Of a DNA stretch of 6,147 bases, positions 1 through 5,414 are shown piece after piece. The position numbers were made by a program, and so were the translations under genes. The notes under the pieces were generated by a model that was given only the letters and a program-made list of their open reading frames with translations, was not told the DNA's origin and ran no database searches. Source of the stretch: Anaerolineae bacterium (lineage in GTDB: Bacteria; Chloroflexota; Anaerolineae; J102); NCBI GenBank assembly GCA_026985975.1, contig JALSPL010000564.1:1-6147 (forward strand). Direction: 5' to 3'. The first letter of the stretch is position 1. Every line of letters starts with the position of its first letter.

Positions 1-1
1 G

Positions 2-244
2 GGCTTCACCTTCGCCGATTTCAATGGCGAACGTCTGGCCATCCATGAATTCAATGAAGCCCATCCCCGGCGCAAGATCAGCCCCATCTACGGCGCCCGG
101 CACTACGTGCCCGCCCGGTTTGGCAACGCCAACTGGACCGAAAAGCTGTTTCTGGCCCACATCCTGGATCATCCCCGCTACACCGATTACGATGGTCTGG
201 TGCGCACCCCGCAACTGGACATCGACCGTCAAACCCGACGCTAA
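2..244 (+). CDS. 3' end of an unidentified protein (partial, no start in window)
   Basis: An open frame enters from the left edge and reads 80 codons to a TAA stop at 242-244. The C-terminal sequence begins GFTFADFNGERLAIHEFNEA and includes RRKISPIYGARHYVPARFGN, NWTEKLFLAHILDH and a tail ending DIDRQTRR. It is rich in aromatic and charged residues and reads like a genuine soluble protein. Codon use is GC-rich at third positions, like the following gene. No membrane segment or signal is visible in this part. I do not recognise the family. A Met codon at 24 in another frame opens an 88-codon reading, but its composition is poor and it is a shadow of this frame. The gene lies 42 bases upstream of gltX on the same strand with no terminator between, so co-transcription is plausible. 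Confidence 0.62.
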   Translation, partial: GFTFADFNGERLAIHEFNEAHPRRKISPIYGARHYVPARFGNANWTEKLFLAHILDHPRYTDYDGLVRTPQLDIDRQTRR

Positions 245-266
245 TCTCCCAATCTCTCAATCTCTA
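243..266 (+). repeat. Three imperfect 8-base tandem repeats (AATCTCYC)
   Basis: AATCTCCC, AATCTCTC and AATCTCTA follow each other without a gap, starting inside the TAA stop of the upstream gene and ending 20 bases before the gltX start codon. This pyrimidine-rich stretch occupies the place where a ribosome binding site would be expected. From memory, similar AATCTCC-type short tandem repeats are common between genes in some Chloroflexota genomes. A function is not evident. Confidence 0.6.
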
Positions 267-286
267 CAAATTTTTCGAATCCCCTT

Positions 287-1798
287 ATGACAACTCCCGC
301 CCGCACCCGATTCGCCCCCAGCCCCACCGGCTACCTGCACATCGGCGGCGCCCGCACCGCCATCTTCGCCTGGCTCCACGCCCGTCACACCAACGGCCAA
401 TTCATCCTCCGCATCGAGGACACGGACCGCAAGCGCTACATGCCCGACGCCCTGGACAAAATCATCGAGGGTCTGCGCTGGCTGGGCCTGGATTGGGACG
501 AAGGCCCCGATGTGGGCGGGCCCCACGCTCCCTACACTCAGTCAGAGCGGCTGCCCATGTATCAGGAGGCCGCGGACTGGCTGATTGAGCACGGCCACGC
601 CTATCGCTGCTATTGCACGCCCGACGAGCTGGCCGAGATGCGCGAAAAACAGCAGGCCAACAAGGAGAAAATCGGCTACGACCGTCGCTGCCGCTGGCTG
701 ACGCCCGAGGAGCGGGCCGCCAAAGAGGCCGAAGGCCGCTCCTGGGTGGTGCGACTGGCCGTGCCTCTGGAAGGCAGCGTCACCATCGACGATCTCATCC
801 GTGGGCCCGTCACCTTCAACAATGCGGAATTGCAAGACGCCGTGTTGCTCAAAGCCGACGGCTATCCCACCTATCATCTGGCCGTGGTGGTGGATGACCA
901 CGATATGGAAATCACCCATGTCATTCGGGGGGAAGAGTGGATTTCCTCCGCCCCCCTGCATGTACATCTTTACCACGCCTTTGGCTGGAATCTGCCAGTC
1001 TTCGCCCACACGCCCAGCATCCTCAAACCCAGCGGCAAGGGCAAGATCAGCAAACGGGCCTTGCTCACGCCCGATGGCTCCACCATCCCCGTCATGCTCC
1101 ATGAATTCCCCGAGTTGGGCTACTTGCCCGAGGCCCTGTTCAACTTCCTCAGCGGCATCGGCTGGTCATTGGATGATCACACCGAGATCTACGACCGGGA
1201 AACCGCCATCAAACACTTTGATCTCAAAGACATCAACCCCGGCCCGGCTCGCTTCCCAGCGGAAAAACTGGAATGGATGAACGGCGTGTACATCCGTATG
1301 CTCAGCATCGACGAACTGGTGGAGCGCCTTATTCCCTACCTGAGCCGAGATCTGGGCATCCCCGAAGAGGCGCTTGCCCGGGACGAACGCCTGCGCATCA
1401 TCGCCCCCGCCATCCAGGAGCGCCTGAAAAAGCTCACCGACGCCGCCCCCCTCATCGACTTCCTCTTCGCCGACGAGATCGACATCGGCGACCCCAAGCT
1501 GCTGATCCCGCGCAAGACCACGCCCGAGCAGACCGCGAACATCCTGGCGGAGATCATCGCCGCGCTGGCGCAGGTGGACGTGTGGGATGAGGCGACGCTG
1601 GAGGAGACGCTGCGCGGGTTGGCTGCCAAGATGGGGCTGAAGGCGGGCCAGGTCTTTTCCCCCATCCGCCAGGCCGTCACCGGCAAAAAAGTGGCCCCGC
1701 CCCTCTTCGCCACCCTGGTTGCGGTGGGCCGCGAAAAAACCTTGCAGCGCTTGCGCAATGCGCTGAATCGACTGGAACAATCACTTCAGAATCATTAG
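287..1798 (+). CDS. gltX: Glutamyl-tRNA synthetase
   Basis: This cytoplasmic enzyme attaches glutamate to tRNA(Glu) using ATP. At 503 residues it is slightly longer than the usual 460-500. Class I signatures are intact. The N-terminus RFAPSPTGYLHIGG carries the HIGH-type motif as HIGG (residues 18-21), followed by RIEDTD. The KMSKS-type loop is KISKR (253-257) within SGKGKISKR. A zinc-binding pattern is complete: C108, C110, Y131 and C135 match the Cys-x-Cys...Tyr-x3-Cys spacing of the E. coli enzyme. The ERLPMYQEAADWLIEHGHAY and HVIRGEEWISS stretches are typical of bacterial GluRS. The helical anticodon-binding part fills about residues 330-503. ATG 287 is chosen because homologues begin a few residues before RFAPSPTG. 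No Shine-Dalgarno sequence precedes it; the 5' flank is pyrimidine-rich. Whether the enzyme also charges tRNA(Gln), to be corrected by GatCAB, cannot be read from the window. The gene ends in TAG with no obvious terminator. Confidence 0.97.
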   Translation: MTTPARTRFAPSPTGYLHIGGARTAIFAWLHARHTNGQFILRIEDTDRKRYMPDALDKIIEGLRWLGLDWDEGPDVGGPHAPYTQSERLPMYQEAADWLIEHGHAYRCYCTPDELAEMREKQQANKEKIGYDRRCRWLTPEERAAKEAEGRSWVVRLAVPLEGSVTIDDLIRGPVTFNNAELQDAVLLKADGYPTYHLAVVVDDHDMEITHVIRGEEWISSAPLHVHLYHAFGWNLPVFAHTPSILKPSGKGKISKRALLTPDGSTIPVMLHEFPELGYLPEALFNFLSGIGWSLDDHTEIYDRETAIKHFDLKDINPGPARFPAEKLEWMNGVYIRMLSIDELVERLIPYLSRDLGIPEEALARDERLRIIAPAIQERLKKLTDAAPLIDFLFADEIDIGDPKLLIPRKTTPEQTANILAEIIAALAQVDVWDEATLEETLRGLAAKMGLKAGQVFSPIRQAVTGKKVAPPLFATLVAVGREKTLQRLRNALNRLEQSLQNH

Positions 1799-1822
1799 CC
1801 AACATTTTTCATGACATTGTTC

Positions 1823-1841
1823 CCAAATCCGACGCATTTGG
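1823..1841. promoter_or_regulatory. Small inverted repeat next to a -10 box, possible operator
   Basis: CCAAAT (1823-1828) and ATTTGG (1836-1841) are perfect 6-base inverted arms separated by seven bases (CCGACGC). The repeat lies immediately upstream of the TGGTATAAT element, where the spacer and -35 region would be. It has no T-run, so it is not a terminator for gltX. A binding site for a regulator of the downstream gene is possible, but chance cannot be excluded. Confidence 0.3.
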
Positions 1842-1850
1842 TGGTATAAT
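1842..1850 (+). promoter_or_regulatory. Extended -10 promoter for the 1901-2665 gene
   Basis: TGGTATAAT is a perfect TATAAT box (1845-1850) preceded by the TGn extension (1842-1844). No good -35 hexamer lies at 16-18 bases upstream, which is typical of extended -10 promoters. Transcription would begin near 1857, giving a leader of about 45 bases. The leader contains AGGAGG at 1889-1894, six bases before the ATG. Confidence 0.65.
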
Positions 1851-1900
1851 TACAAATTAAATCAAGATCAACATTACCACTCCCCCTCAGGAGGCTCGTT

Positions 1901-2665
1901 ATGACCAAATATCTTTATCTTTCTCTCATCCCCGAAGCCCTCATCGTTTCCATGCTTCCTCCCGAGGAGTTCGGCGAGTATTACACTGTCGGCGACAAGA
2001 AAAAACATAACGAACAAGCCATTTTCATCGAACTCGATCCCGAGTTCCGACACCCCTTCTTCCGCATCGATGAGGCCATGGCCCGATGCACGCCTCATGA
2101 GAACGGAAAGCCCAAAAAATCGGTCTACGTCGCCACTTATGGCGTTCTGGAACACATCCCCACTTCGGCCATGGGCTCATTATATCTCGCCACGCGCTAT
2201 GGCAAGGTGCTGCCCCTGGAAAAGAGCACAGACTTCCCGGAATACAACCAGAATTACTACCTCTATCAGGAGATCGCACCGGTGACCGTACTGGTGGCCA
2301 GCACCTACGATCCGGTGAAATTCCACTACTTTATGACCCACGATCCCGACAATCTTATCTCCTTCCCGGCCCTGGCCTATATGGACCTGAAACTGGGCGA
2401 ACTGGATAAAGATCCGGAAAAAGGAGACATCGGCGATCTTCCCTACGACTTCATCCCCATCCTGCGCGACGCCCTGGTGGCGCTACGCGACAAAACCATC
2501 CACACCAAGATGGTGGATCGCACCCACACCGTGGAACACCCCTACCGCACCATCAACACCGGCATCTACATCGGCAACATGGATGGTCTCATCTACTACC
2601 CCATGCCATCCGCCGAAGAGCTGGATCGGGATCATTTCGAATGGTGGCATTCCGCCAACATCTGA
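1901..2665 (+). CDS. Conserved-type hypothetical protein, 254 residues
   Basis: The function is not recognised. The start is secure: a consensus AGGAGG (1889-1894) lies six bases before ATG 1901 and an extended -10 promoter lies at 1842-1850. The protein begins MTKYLYLSLIPEALIVSMLP, a hydrophobic segment with little positive charge. It reads more like a buried beta strand and helix than a signal peptide. The rest is soluble and rich in Tyr, Asp, Glu and Pro: FIELDPEFRH near residue 50, KSVYVATYGVLEHIP near 70-85, NYYLYQEIAPVTVLVAS near 120-135, and a C-terminus of GIYIGNMDGLIYYPMPSAEE. Only one cysteine (in MARCTPHE) and no obvious catalytic or nucleotide-binding motif is seen. I have a faint memory of similar anonymous proteins in Chloroflexota. 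The gene stands alone: its own promoter, a strong terminator 24 bases after the stop, and a convergent neighbour. Confidence 0.85.
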   Translation: MTKYLYLSLIPEALIVSMLPPEEFGEYYTVGDKKKHNEQAIFIELDPEFRHPFFRIDEAMARCTPHENGKPKKSVYVATYGVLEHIPTSAMGSLYLATRYGKVLPLEKSTDFPEYNQNYYLYQEIAPVTVLVASTYDPVKFHYFMTHDPDNLISFPALAYMDLKLGELDKDPEKGDIGDLPYDFIPILRDALVALRDKTIHTKMVDRTHTVEHPYRTINTGIYIGNMDGLIYYPMPSAEELDRDHFEWWHSANI

Positions 2666-2688
2666 TCCGCCACGCCTTCTGAACCCCG

Positions 2689-2716
2689 AAGCCTCCGCAT
2701 CGACGGAGGCTTTTTT
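2689..2716 (+). terminator. Intrinsic terminator of the 1901-2665 gene
   Basis: AAGCCTCCG (2689-2697) pairs perfectly with CGGAGGCTT (2704-2712) around a six-base loop (CATCGA). The hairpin is followed by a T-run at 2711-2716. It lies 24 bases after the stop codon. The polarity of the T-run serves the plus strand. Read from the minus strand the hairpin is followed by TTCGGGG, so it would not efficiently end the convergent gene. Confidence 0.9.
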
Positions 2717-2735
2717 ATGCCATTTTGCGGGCGAT

Positions 2736-4007
2736 TCAGCGTTCAGTGGCGGTGGGGGCGTCGTCATCCATGAGCCGACGGGCCAGGCCCGCAAGATAGG
2801 CCCGCTGCGTGCGCTGTCGAAAGATGGTGGGAGAACGGCACACATAACACAGAGCCTGTTCATCCCCGGGGCGCGGGGAGGTGGACGCGCCGCAACGCTG
2901 GCAGGGCTCCAGATATCCGGCCATGAGCAACGCCCGTTCGGGCTTCAACAGATCGCCCAACAGGACGGGCTTCGTCAACTCAATAGCGTCCTCGGGGCAG
3001 GCGGCCACACAGATGTTGCAATCCAGACAGAGGCCGGGCTGAAAGGTGAGGTTGAAAACCATGCCGTCATCCATCTCACCCCACAGATAGTTGAGAGCGC
3101 CGGTGGGACAAAACCGGGCGCAAAGCTGACAGCCCGAACATGCCCGCGCATCCACCCGCACCGACGCCCAGGGCAACGCATCCGCTTCCAAGGAAAAAAC
3201 TGGCTCGGGTTCGAAGCGTCGGGCGAGTTCAGTCAAATGCTGGTTCAAGCGCTGCAGCGATGGCGGCGTCTGATAAGGCAACCGTTGATCCACCGGCGCT
3301 CCCGGCGAAAACAAGGGTCTGGGCGAACGCTCGACGGCTTCATCGGCCCGCTGCTGAGCCAACTTGCCCAGGCTGCGAAAGAAACCGCGGCGGCTGACCG
3401 CGGGCGCTGCGCCATCCAGCACCCGCACCTCGCGTGGCTGCGTCTGCGTTTCGCTGCTCAGATGAATGGCTGCCGGCAAGCCAAAAGCTGTCAGCAGACG
3501 ATTCGCAGCGTCAACGATGGCGACGATGTCCTCATGCAGCCGCCCGATGGGGCAGTGGGCGCAGGCTTCATCGGCCAGCCACACATCGCGCCCGCCATCC
3601 TGACTCAGACTCAGCAATTGATCGGGAGAAAACGCGGCCAGACAGCGCTGATGGCGGATGGCGTAGCGCACGGGCGCAGCACTGCGCGCGGGCGCGGGAT
3701 GCTGCGGGCAGACCAGCGCCAGACCCTCATCATCCGGCAGTTCGTCCCCCGAGTTCACCAGCCGGGTTTCGGGATGCAGCGCCTGAGAGAATGCGTCGGT
3801 GGGACACACGCGGATGCAGACGCCGCAGCCAATACAAGCGTCCACGTCCAATTCGGGCAGAGGCCGCGCGCCCGACGCCAATCGAATCGCGCCAACCGGG
3901 CAATGATCCACGCACAAGGCGCAACCCGCCTGGCGATGACGGGCGTTGAGACAACGATCCGAATAGACATCGGGAGGGGTCAGATCGAAAGTAAGTTGAG
4001 CGGGCAT
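2736..4007 (-). CDS. Multi-cluster 4Fe-4S ferredoxin-type protein
   Basis: This is a predicted electron-transfer protein of 423 residues from ATG at 4007. Five regions are visible. (1) An N-terminal double-cluster module has C19, C29, C32, C36-Pro and C58, C61, C64, C68-Pro. (2) A middle region (about 95-180) has C100, C122, C149 and C152 in contexts such as LALVCP, RCLAAFSPDQLLSL and ACAHCPIG, possibly another metal site. (3) An internal SRRGFFRSLG (205-214) resembles a twin-arginine motif. (4) A second double-cluster module has C290, C293, C296, C300-Pro and C327, C330, C333, C337-Pro. (5) A C-terminal ribbon has CxxC at 369/372 and 387/390. I chose ATG 4007 because MPAQLTFDLTPPDVY begins a sensible N-terminus; a start 12 codons upstream (4043) would run over the likely promoter. 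There is no Shine-Dalgarno sequence. The redox partner and pathway are unknown. The gene is monocistronic and convergent with the upstream hypothetical gene. Confidence 0.88.
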   Translation of the reverse strand: MPAQLTFDLTPPDVYSDRCLNARHRQAGCALCVDHCPVGAIRLASGARPLPELDVDACIGCGVCIRVCPTDAFSQALHPETRLVNSGDELPDDEGLALVCPQHPAPARSAAPVRYAIRHQRCLAAFSPDQLLSLSQDGGRDVWLADEACAHCPIGRLHEDIVAIVDAANRLLTAFGLPAAIHLSSETQTQPREVRVLDGAAPAVSRRGFFRSLGKLAQQRADEAVERSPRPLFSPGAPVDQRLPYQTPPSLQRLNQHLTELARRFEPEPVFSLEADALPWASVRVDARACSGCQLCARFCPTGALNYLWGEMDDGMVFNLTFQPGLCLDCNICVAACPEDAIELTKPVLLGDLLKPERALLMAGYLEPCQRCGASTSPRPGDEQALCYVCRSPTIFRQRTQRAYLAGLARRLMDDDAPTATER

Positions 4008-4014
4008 AAAACAA

Positions 4015-4043
4015 AGTATACCCCGACAGCATCCGTCGCCCAA
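4015..4043 (-). promoter_or_regulatory. Promoter of the ferredoxin gene, probably leaderless
   Basis: Read on the minus strand, TTGGGC (4043-4038) is followed after 17 bases by TATACT (4020-4015). Only seven bases then separate the -10 box from the ATG at 4007. Transcription would therefore begin at or within a base or two of the start codon, giving a leaderless mRNA. This agrees with the absence of a ribosome binding site. The -10 is good and the -35 matches only in TTG. Confidence 0.5.
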
Positions 4044-4057
4044 ACCGCATCAATCAG

Positions 4058-4230
4058 ATGGGGGCGTTTCGATTTTGGGGCAAACTGTCCATGGACACGC
4101 GAATTGGAGGACGCAGCCTGTCCTGAGCGGAGCCGAAGGAGCCATCCTTTGGTCGCAGGCCTGAAGCGCCCGACTTGAGTCGGCCAGAAATACAAGAAAG
4201 CGCCCCCATTTGAAACGCACTCTCAAGATA
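4058..4230. repeat. Intergenic repeat unit 1 (inverted arms A and B)
   Basis: Arm A, GCGTTTCGATTTTGGGGC (4064-4081), faces arm B, CGCCCCCATTTGAAACGC (4201-4218). ATGGGGGCG (4058-4066) and CGCCCCCAT (4201-4209) are perfect inverted copies. After arm B comes ACTCTCAAGATA (4219-4230), which is repeated exactly after arm D of unit 2. Between the arms lie a perfect 12-base palindrome TGTCCATGGACA (4086-4097), the dispersed-type repeat at 4115-4140, and a hairpin CCGACT-TG-AGTCGG (4170-4183). No credible coding frame is present. The whole looks like a non-autonomous repeat cassette. Confidence 0.65.
4115..4140. repeat. Dispersed short palindromic-type repeat
   Basis: The core TGTCCTGAGCGGAGCCGAAG (4119-4138) closely resembles a short repeat (TGTCCTGAGC...CGAAGG and its complement) that I recall seeing scattered between genes in many unrelated bacterial genomes, including Chloroflexota. 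Its ends, TCCT and AGGA, and its centre, CGG-AG-CCG, are self-complementary, so it can fold into a small hairpin. The identification is from memory; a genome-wide count would confirm it. Confidence 0.6.
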
Positions 4231-4235
4231 CGGGC

Positions 4236-4429
4236 GTGTTTCAAAATTGGGGCGAATGCCAGATTTTGTTCTGCCGCCTCCGCCCTGGGCTTGAAGCCCT
4301 GGGCTACCAGTGCGAAGGCCCTTCGGGCCTGGCAAAGGTAGCCCCGAGGTTCACCTCGGGGTGATGGCGGCAGTGGCCAGGCGCCCGCTTTGGGGATTTG
4401 CCCCCAAATTGAAACGCACTCTCAAGATA
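4236..4429. repeat. Intergenic repeat unit 2 (inverted arms C and D)
   Basis: Arm C, GTGTTTCAAAATTGGGGC (4236-4253), matches arm A at 14 of 18 positions in the same orientation. Arm D, GCCCCCAAATTGAAACGC (4400-4417), is in the opposite orientation, and its complement matches arm A at 16 of 18. From TTGAAACGC onward, 21 bases are identical after arms B and D (4210-4230 and 4409-4429). Arms B and C face each other and could form a hairpin (TTTGAAAC/GTTTCAAA plus CCCC/GGGG). Arm D also ends a local hairpin, TTTGGGG (4389-4395) with CCCCAAA (4402-4408). The payload is the branched element at 4271-4373. Confidence 0.65.
4271..4373. repeat. Branched self-complementary element (payload of unit 2)
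   Basis: CTGCCGCC (4271-4278) and GGCGGCAG (4366-4373) form a perfect 8-base outer stem. Inside are GGGCT-TGA-AGCCC (4287-4299); GGGCTACC (4301-4308) with GGTAGCCC (4337-4344), enclosing AGGCCC-TTC-GGGCCT (4316-4330); and CCCCGAGG-TTCA-CCTCGGGG (4342-4361). The inner stem at 4301/4344 and the last hairpin share three bases, so they compete at their edge. GCCCTGGGCT occurs twice (4282-4291 and 4296-4305) as a direct repeat. Almost the entire segment is paired in a multi-way junction. It resembles structured intergenic repeats that I recall from Chloroflexota and Planctomycetes. It is not a tRNA. Confidence 0.6.
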
Positions 4430-4437
4430 ACAAGAGC

Positions 4438-4466
4438 TTGTCTCCTTCGCGGCTGTGTCTTACAAT
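4438..4466 (+). promoter_or_regulatory. Promoter of the flavin reductase-DUF952 operon
   Basis: TTGTCT (4438-4443) and TACAAT (4461-4466) are separated by the ideal 17 bases, giving transcription from about 4473. The ribosome binding site AAGGAG (4495-4500) lies six bases before ATG 4507. The -35 begins eight bases after the end of repeat unit 2, so the repeats stop just short of this promoter. Confidence 0.65.
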
Positions 4467-4506
4467 GAGTAACAAAATCATCGCAGACGCACTCAAGGAG
4501 ATAACA

Positions 4507-4989
4507 ATGGATGCAAAAGCAAAAAAACTCGCATTGCGCATGCTGGTGCACGGCGTTTACATCGTTGGCGCCGGAAAGGGCGAAGGGGCCATCGCCAATG
4601 GCGTCACCTGGCTGACCCAGGCCTCGTTCGAGCCGCCGCTGATCATGGCCGCCATTCGCGTGGACGGGCGGCTGCATGACGCCATCCTGGAAAGCGGCGC
4701 TTTTTCTGTCAATCTGGTGGCGGCGGAGCAACAGGAGATGGTCAAGACCTTCTTCAAGCCAGCGGAGACTCGCGGCGAGACCATCAACGGCTACGCTTTC
4801 GAGCCGGGCCCGGCCACCGGTTCCCCCATCTTCGTCGATGCGCCCGCCTGGTTCGAGGCCCAGGTGCGGCACAGCTTCCATGGCGGCGATCACACCGTGT
4901 TCGTGGCCGAGGTGGTGGAAGCGGGCGTGCGCGACCCCGAGGCGAAGCCTCTGGCCCTGCACGACACCCCCTGGCAGTATGGCGGCTGA
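4507..4989 (+). CDS. Flavin reductase-like (FMN-binding split-barrel) protein
   Basis: This 160-residue soluble protein belongs to the flavin-reductase-like split-barrel group, which binds FMN and typically uses NAD(P)H to reduce flavin or acts as a small flavoprotein oxidoreductase. Visible signatures are N31GVTWLTQASFEPPLIMAA near residues 31-49 (the strand-turn that cradles the flavin phosphate), S63GAFSVNLVAAEQQEMVKTF (63-82), and G127DHTVFVAEVVEAG (127-140). It ends PLALHDTPWQYGG, a form of the usual ...L.Y....Y..L closing segment. ATG 4507 is chosen because AAGGAG precedes it by six bases and a promoter lies at 4438-4466. The in-frame extension back to 4390 runs through repeat DNA and the promoter and is not coding. 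The substrate is unknown. The stop is three bases before the DUF952 start, so the two are almost certainly co-expressed. Confidence 0.88.
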   Translation: MDAKAKKLALRMLVHGVYIVGAGKGEGAIANGVTWLTQASFEPPLIMAAIRVDGRLHDAILESGAFSVNLVAAEQQEMVKTFFKPAETRGETINGYAFEPGPATGSPIFVDAPAWFEAQVRHSFHGGDHTVFVAEVVEAGVRDPEAKPLALHDTPWQYGG

Positions 4990-4992
4990 TCC

Positions 4993-5343
4993 ATGACCAT
5001 CATCCTCCATATCGCCCGCCGCTCCGACTGGGAGCAGGCCCGGGCCGCGGGCGCCTATCGCGGCGACACGCTGGCCTCCGAAGGCTTCATCCACTGCTCC
5101 ACGCCCGAACAGATCATCTCCGTGGCCAATCGTTTCTATCGCGGCCAGCCGGACTTGATGCTGCTGGTCATCGACCGCGCCCGGGTGCAGGCCGCGGTGC
5201 GGGATGAAAATCTTGAGGGCGGGACGACCCTGTTCCCCCACATCTACGGGCCGCTGAATCTGGACGCCGTCGTGGATGTGCTGGATTTCCCGTCCCAACT
5301 CGATGGAAGCTTCAAATTGCCTGAAGCATTGCTGCGGGAGTAA
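4993..5343 (+). CDS. DUF952 domain-containing protein
   Basis: This 116-residue protein consists entirely of one DUF952 domain. Hallmarks in order are ILHIARRSDWEQARAAGAY (4-22), S29EGFIHCST (29-37) and the following EQIISVANRFY, then LLVID (57-61), and F81PHIYGPLNLDAV (81-93) with a final DGSFKLP. The conserved H34, C35, H83, Y85 and N89 are kept. The biochemical role of the family is not established; its fold has been likened to ADP-ribosyltransferase-like domains, but I would not assign activity from that. It starts three bases after the flavin reductase stop, has no strong ribosome binding site of its own, and is probably translated by coupling. An intrinsic terminator follows 30 bases after its TAA. 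Confidence 0.92.
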   Translation: MTIILHIARRSDWEQARAAGAYRGDTLASEGFIHCSTPEQIISVANRFYRGQPDLMLLVIDRARVQAAVRDENLEGGTTLFPHIYGPLNLDAVVDVLDFPSQLDGSFKLPEALLRE

Positions 5344-5373
5344 CGCCAGTCCCCATCCAGTGACGCATTGTCT

Positions 5374-5406
5374 CGGGCCCGAGATTGTAAGACCGGGCCC
5401 GTTTTT
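5374..5406 (+). terminator. Intrinsic terminator of the flavin reductase-DUF952 operon
   Basis: CGGGCCCG occurs at 5374-5381 and 5394-5401. Being self-complementary, the copies pair as an 8-base GC stem around a 12-base loop, followed directly by TTTTT (5402-5406). An alternative small fold exists because TCTCGGGCCCGAGA (5371-5384) is a perfect palindrome by itself. The loop contains the -35 box of the next operon. Confidence 0.8.
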
Positions 5407-5414
5407 GTTATACT
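5385..5414 (+). promoter_or_regulatory. Promoter of the SCP2-alcohol dehydrogenase operon
   Basis: TTGTAA (5385-5390) and TATACT (5409-5414) are 18 bases apart, and TGT (5406-5408) provides an extended -10 element. Transcription would start near 5421, giving a leader of about 65 bases that ends in GGAGG (5474-5478), seven bases before ATG 5486. The -35 lies in the loop of the preceding terminator and the -10 directly after its T-run, so the two signals are interleaved. Confidence 0.65.

Noticed and set aside
1799..1830. Possible gltX terminator
   Set aside because: A weak AACA/TGTT pairing has its T-run inside the loop rather than after the stem; no convincing intrinsic terminator is present.
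4008..4043. Twelve-codon N-terminal extension of the ferredoxin protein
   Set aside because: It would read through the -10 and spacer of the likely promoter and adds a cysteine-containing stretch without family resemblance.
2583..4178. Long plus-strand open frame (531 codons) opposite the ferredoxin gene
   Set aside because: Its product is low-complexity Arg/Gln/Gly-rich sequence with no family signature. It overlaps the terminator at 2689-2716 and lies antisense to a clearly conserved cysteine-rich protein. It is open only because of GC-rich codon bias.
4054..4335. Minus-strand open frames across the repeat region
   Set aside because: Their peptides (for example LRLRSGQA) are translations of the dispersed repeat and lack ribosome binding sites.
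4271..4373. tRNA-like cloverleaf, with a GGTTCAC resembling a T-loop
   Set aside because: Stem and loop sizes do not fit a tRNA: the last hairpin has an 8-base stem with a 4-base loop, and there is no anticodon arm or acceptor end.
4210..4429. Possible CRISPR repeats (two copies of GAAACGCACTCTCAAGATA)
   Set aside because: There are only two copies about 199 bases apart with no regular spacers; they are the right ends of the two repeat units.
4390..4506. Upstream extension of the flavin reductase frame
   Set aside because: It runs through repeat arm D and the promoter at 4438-4466; the AAGGAG-ATG at 4507 is the better start and fits family length.
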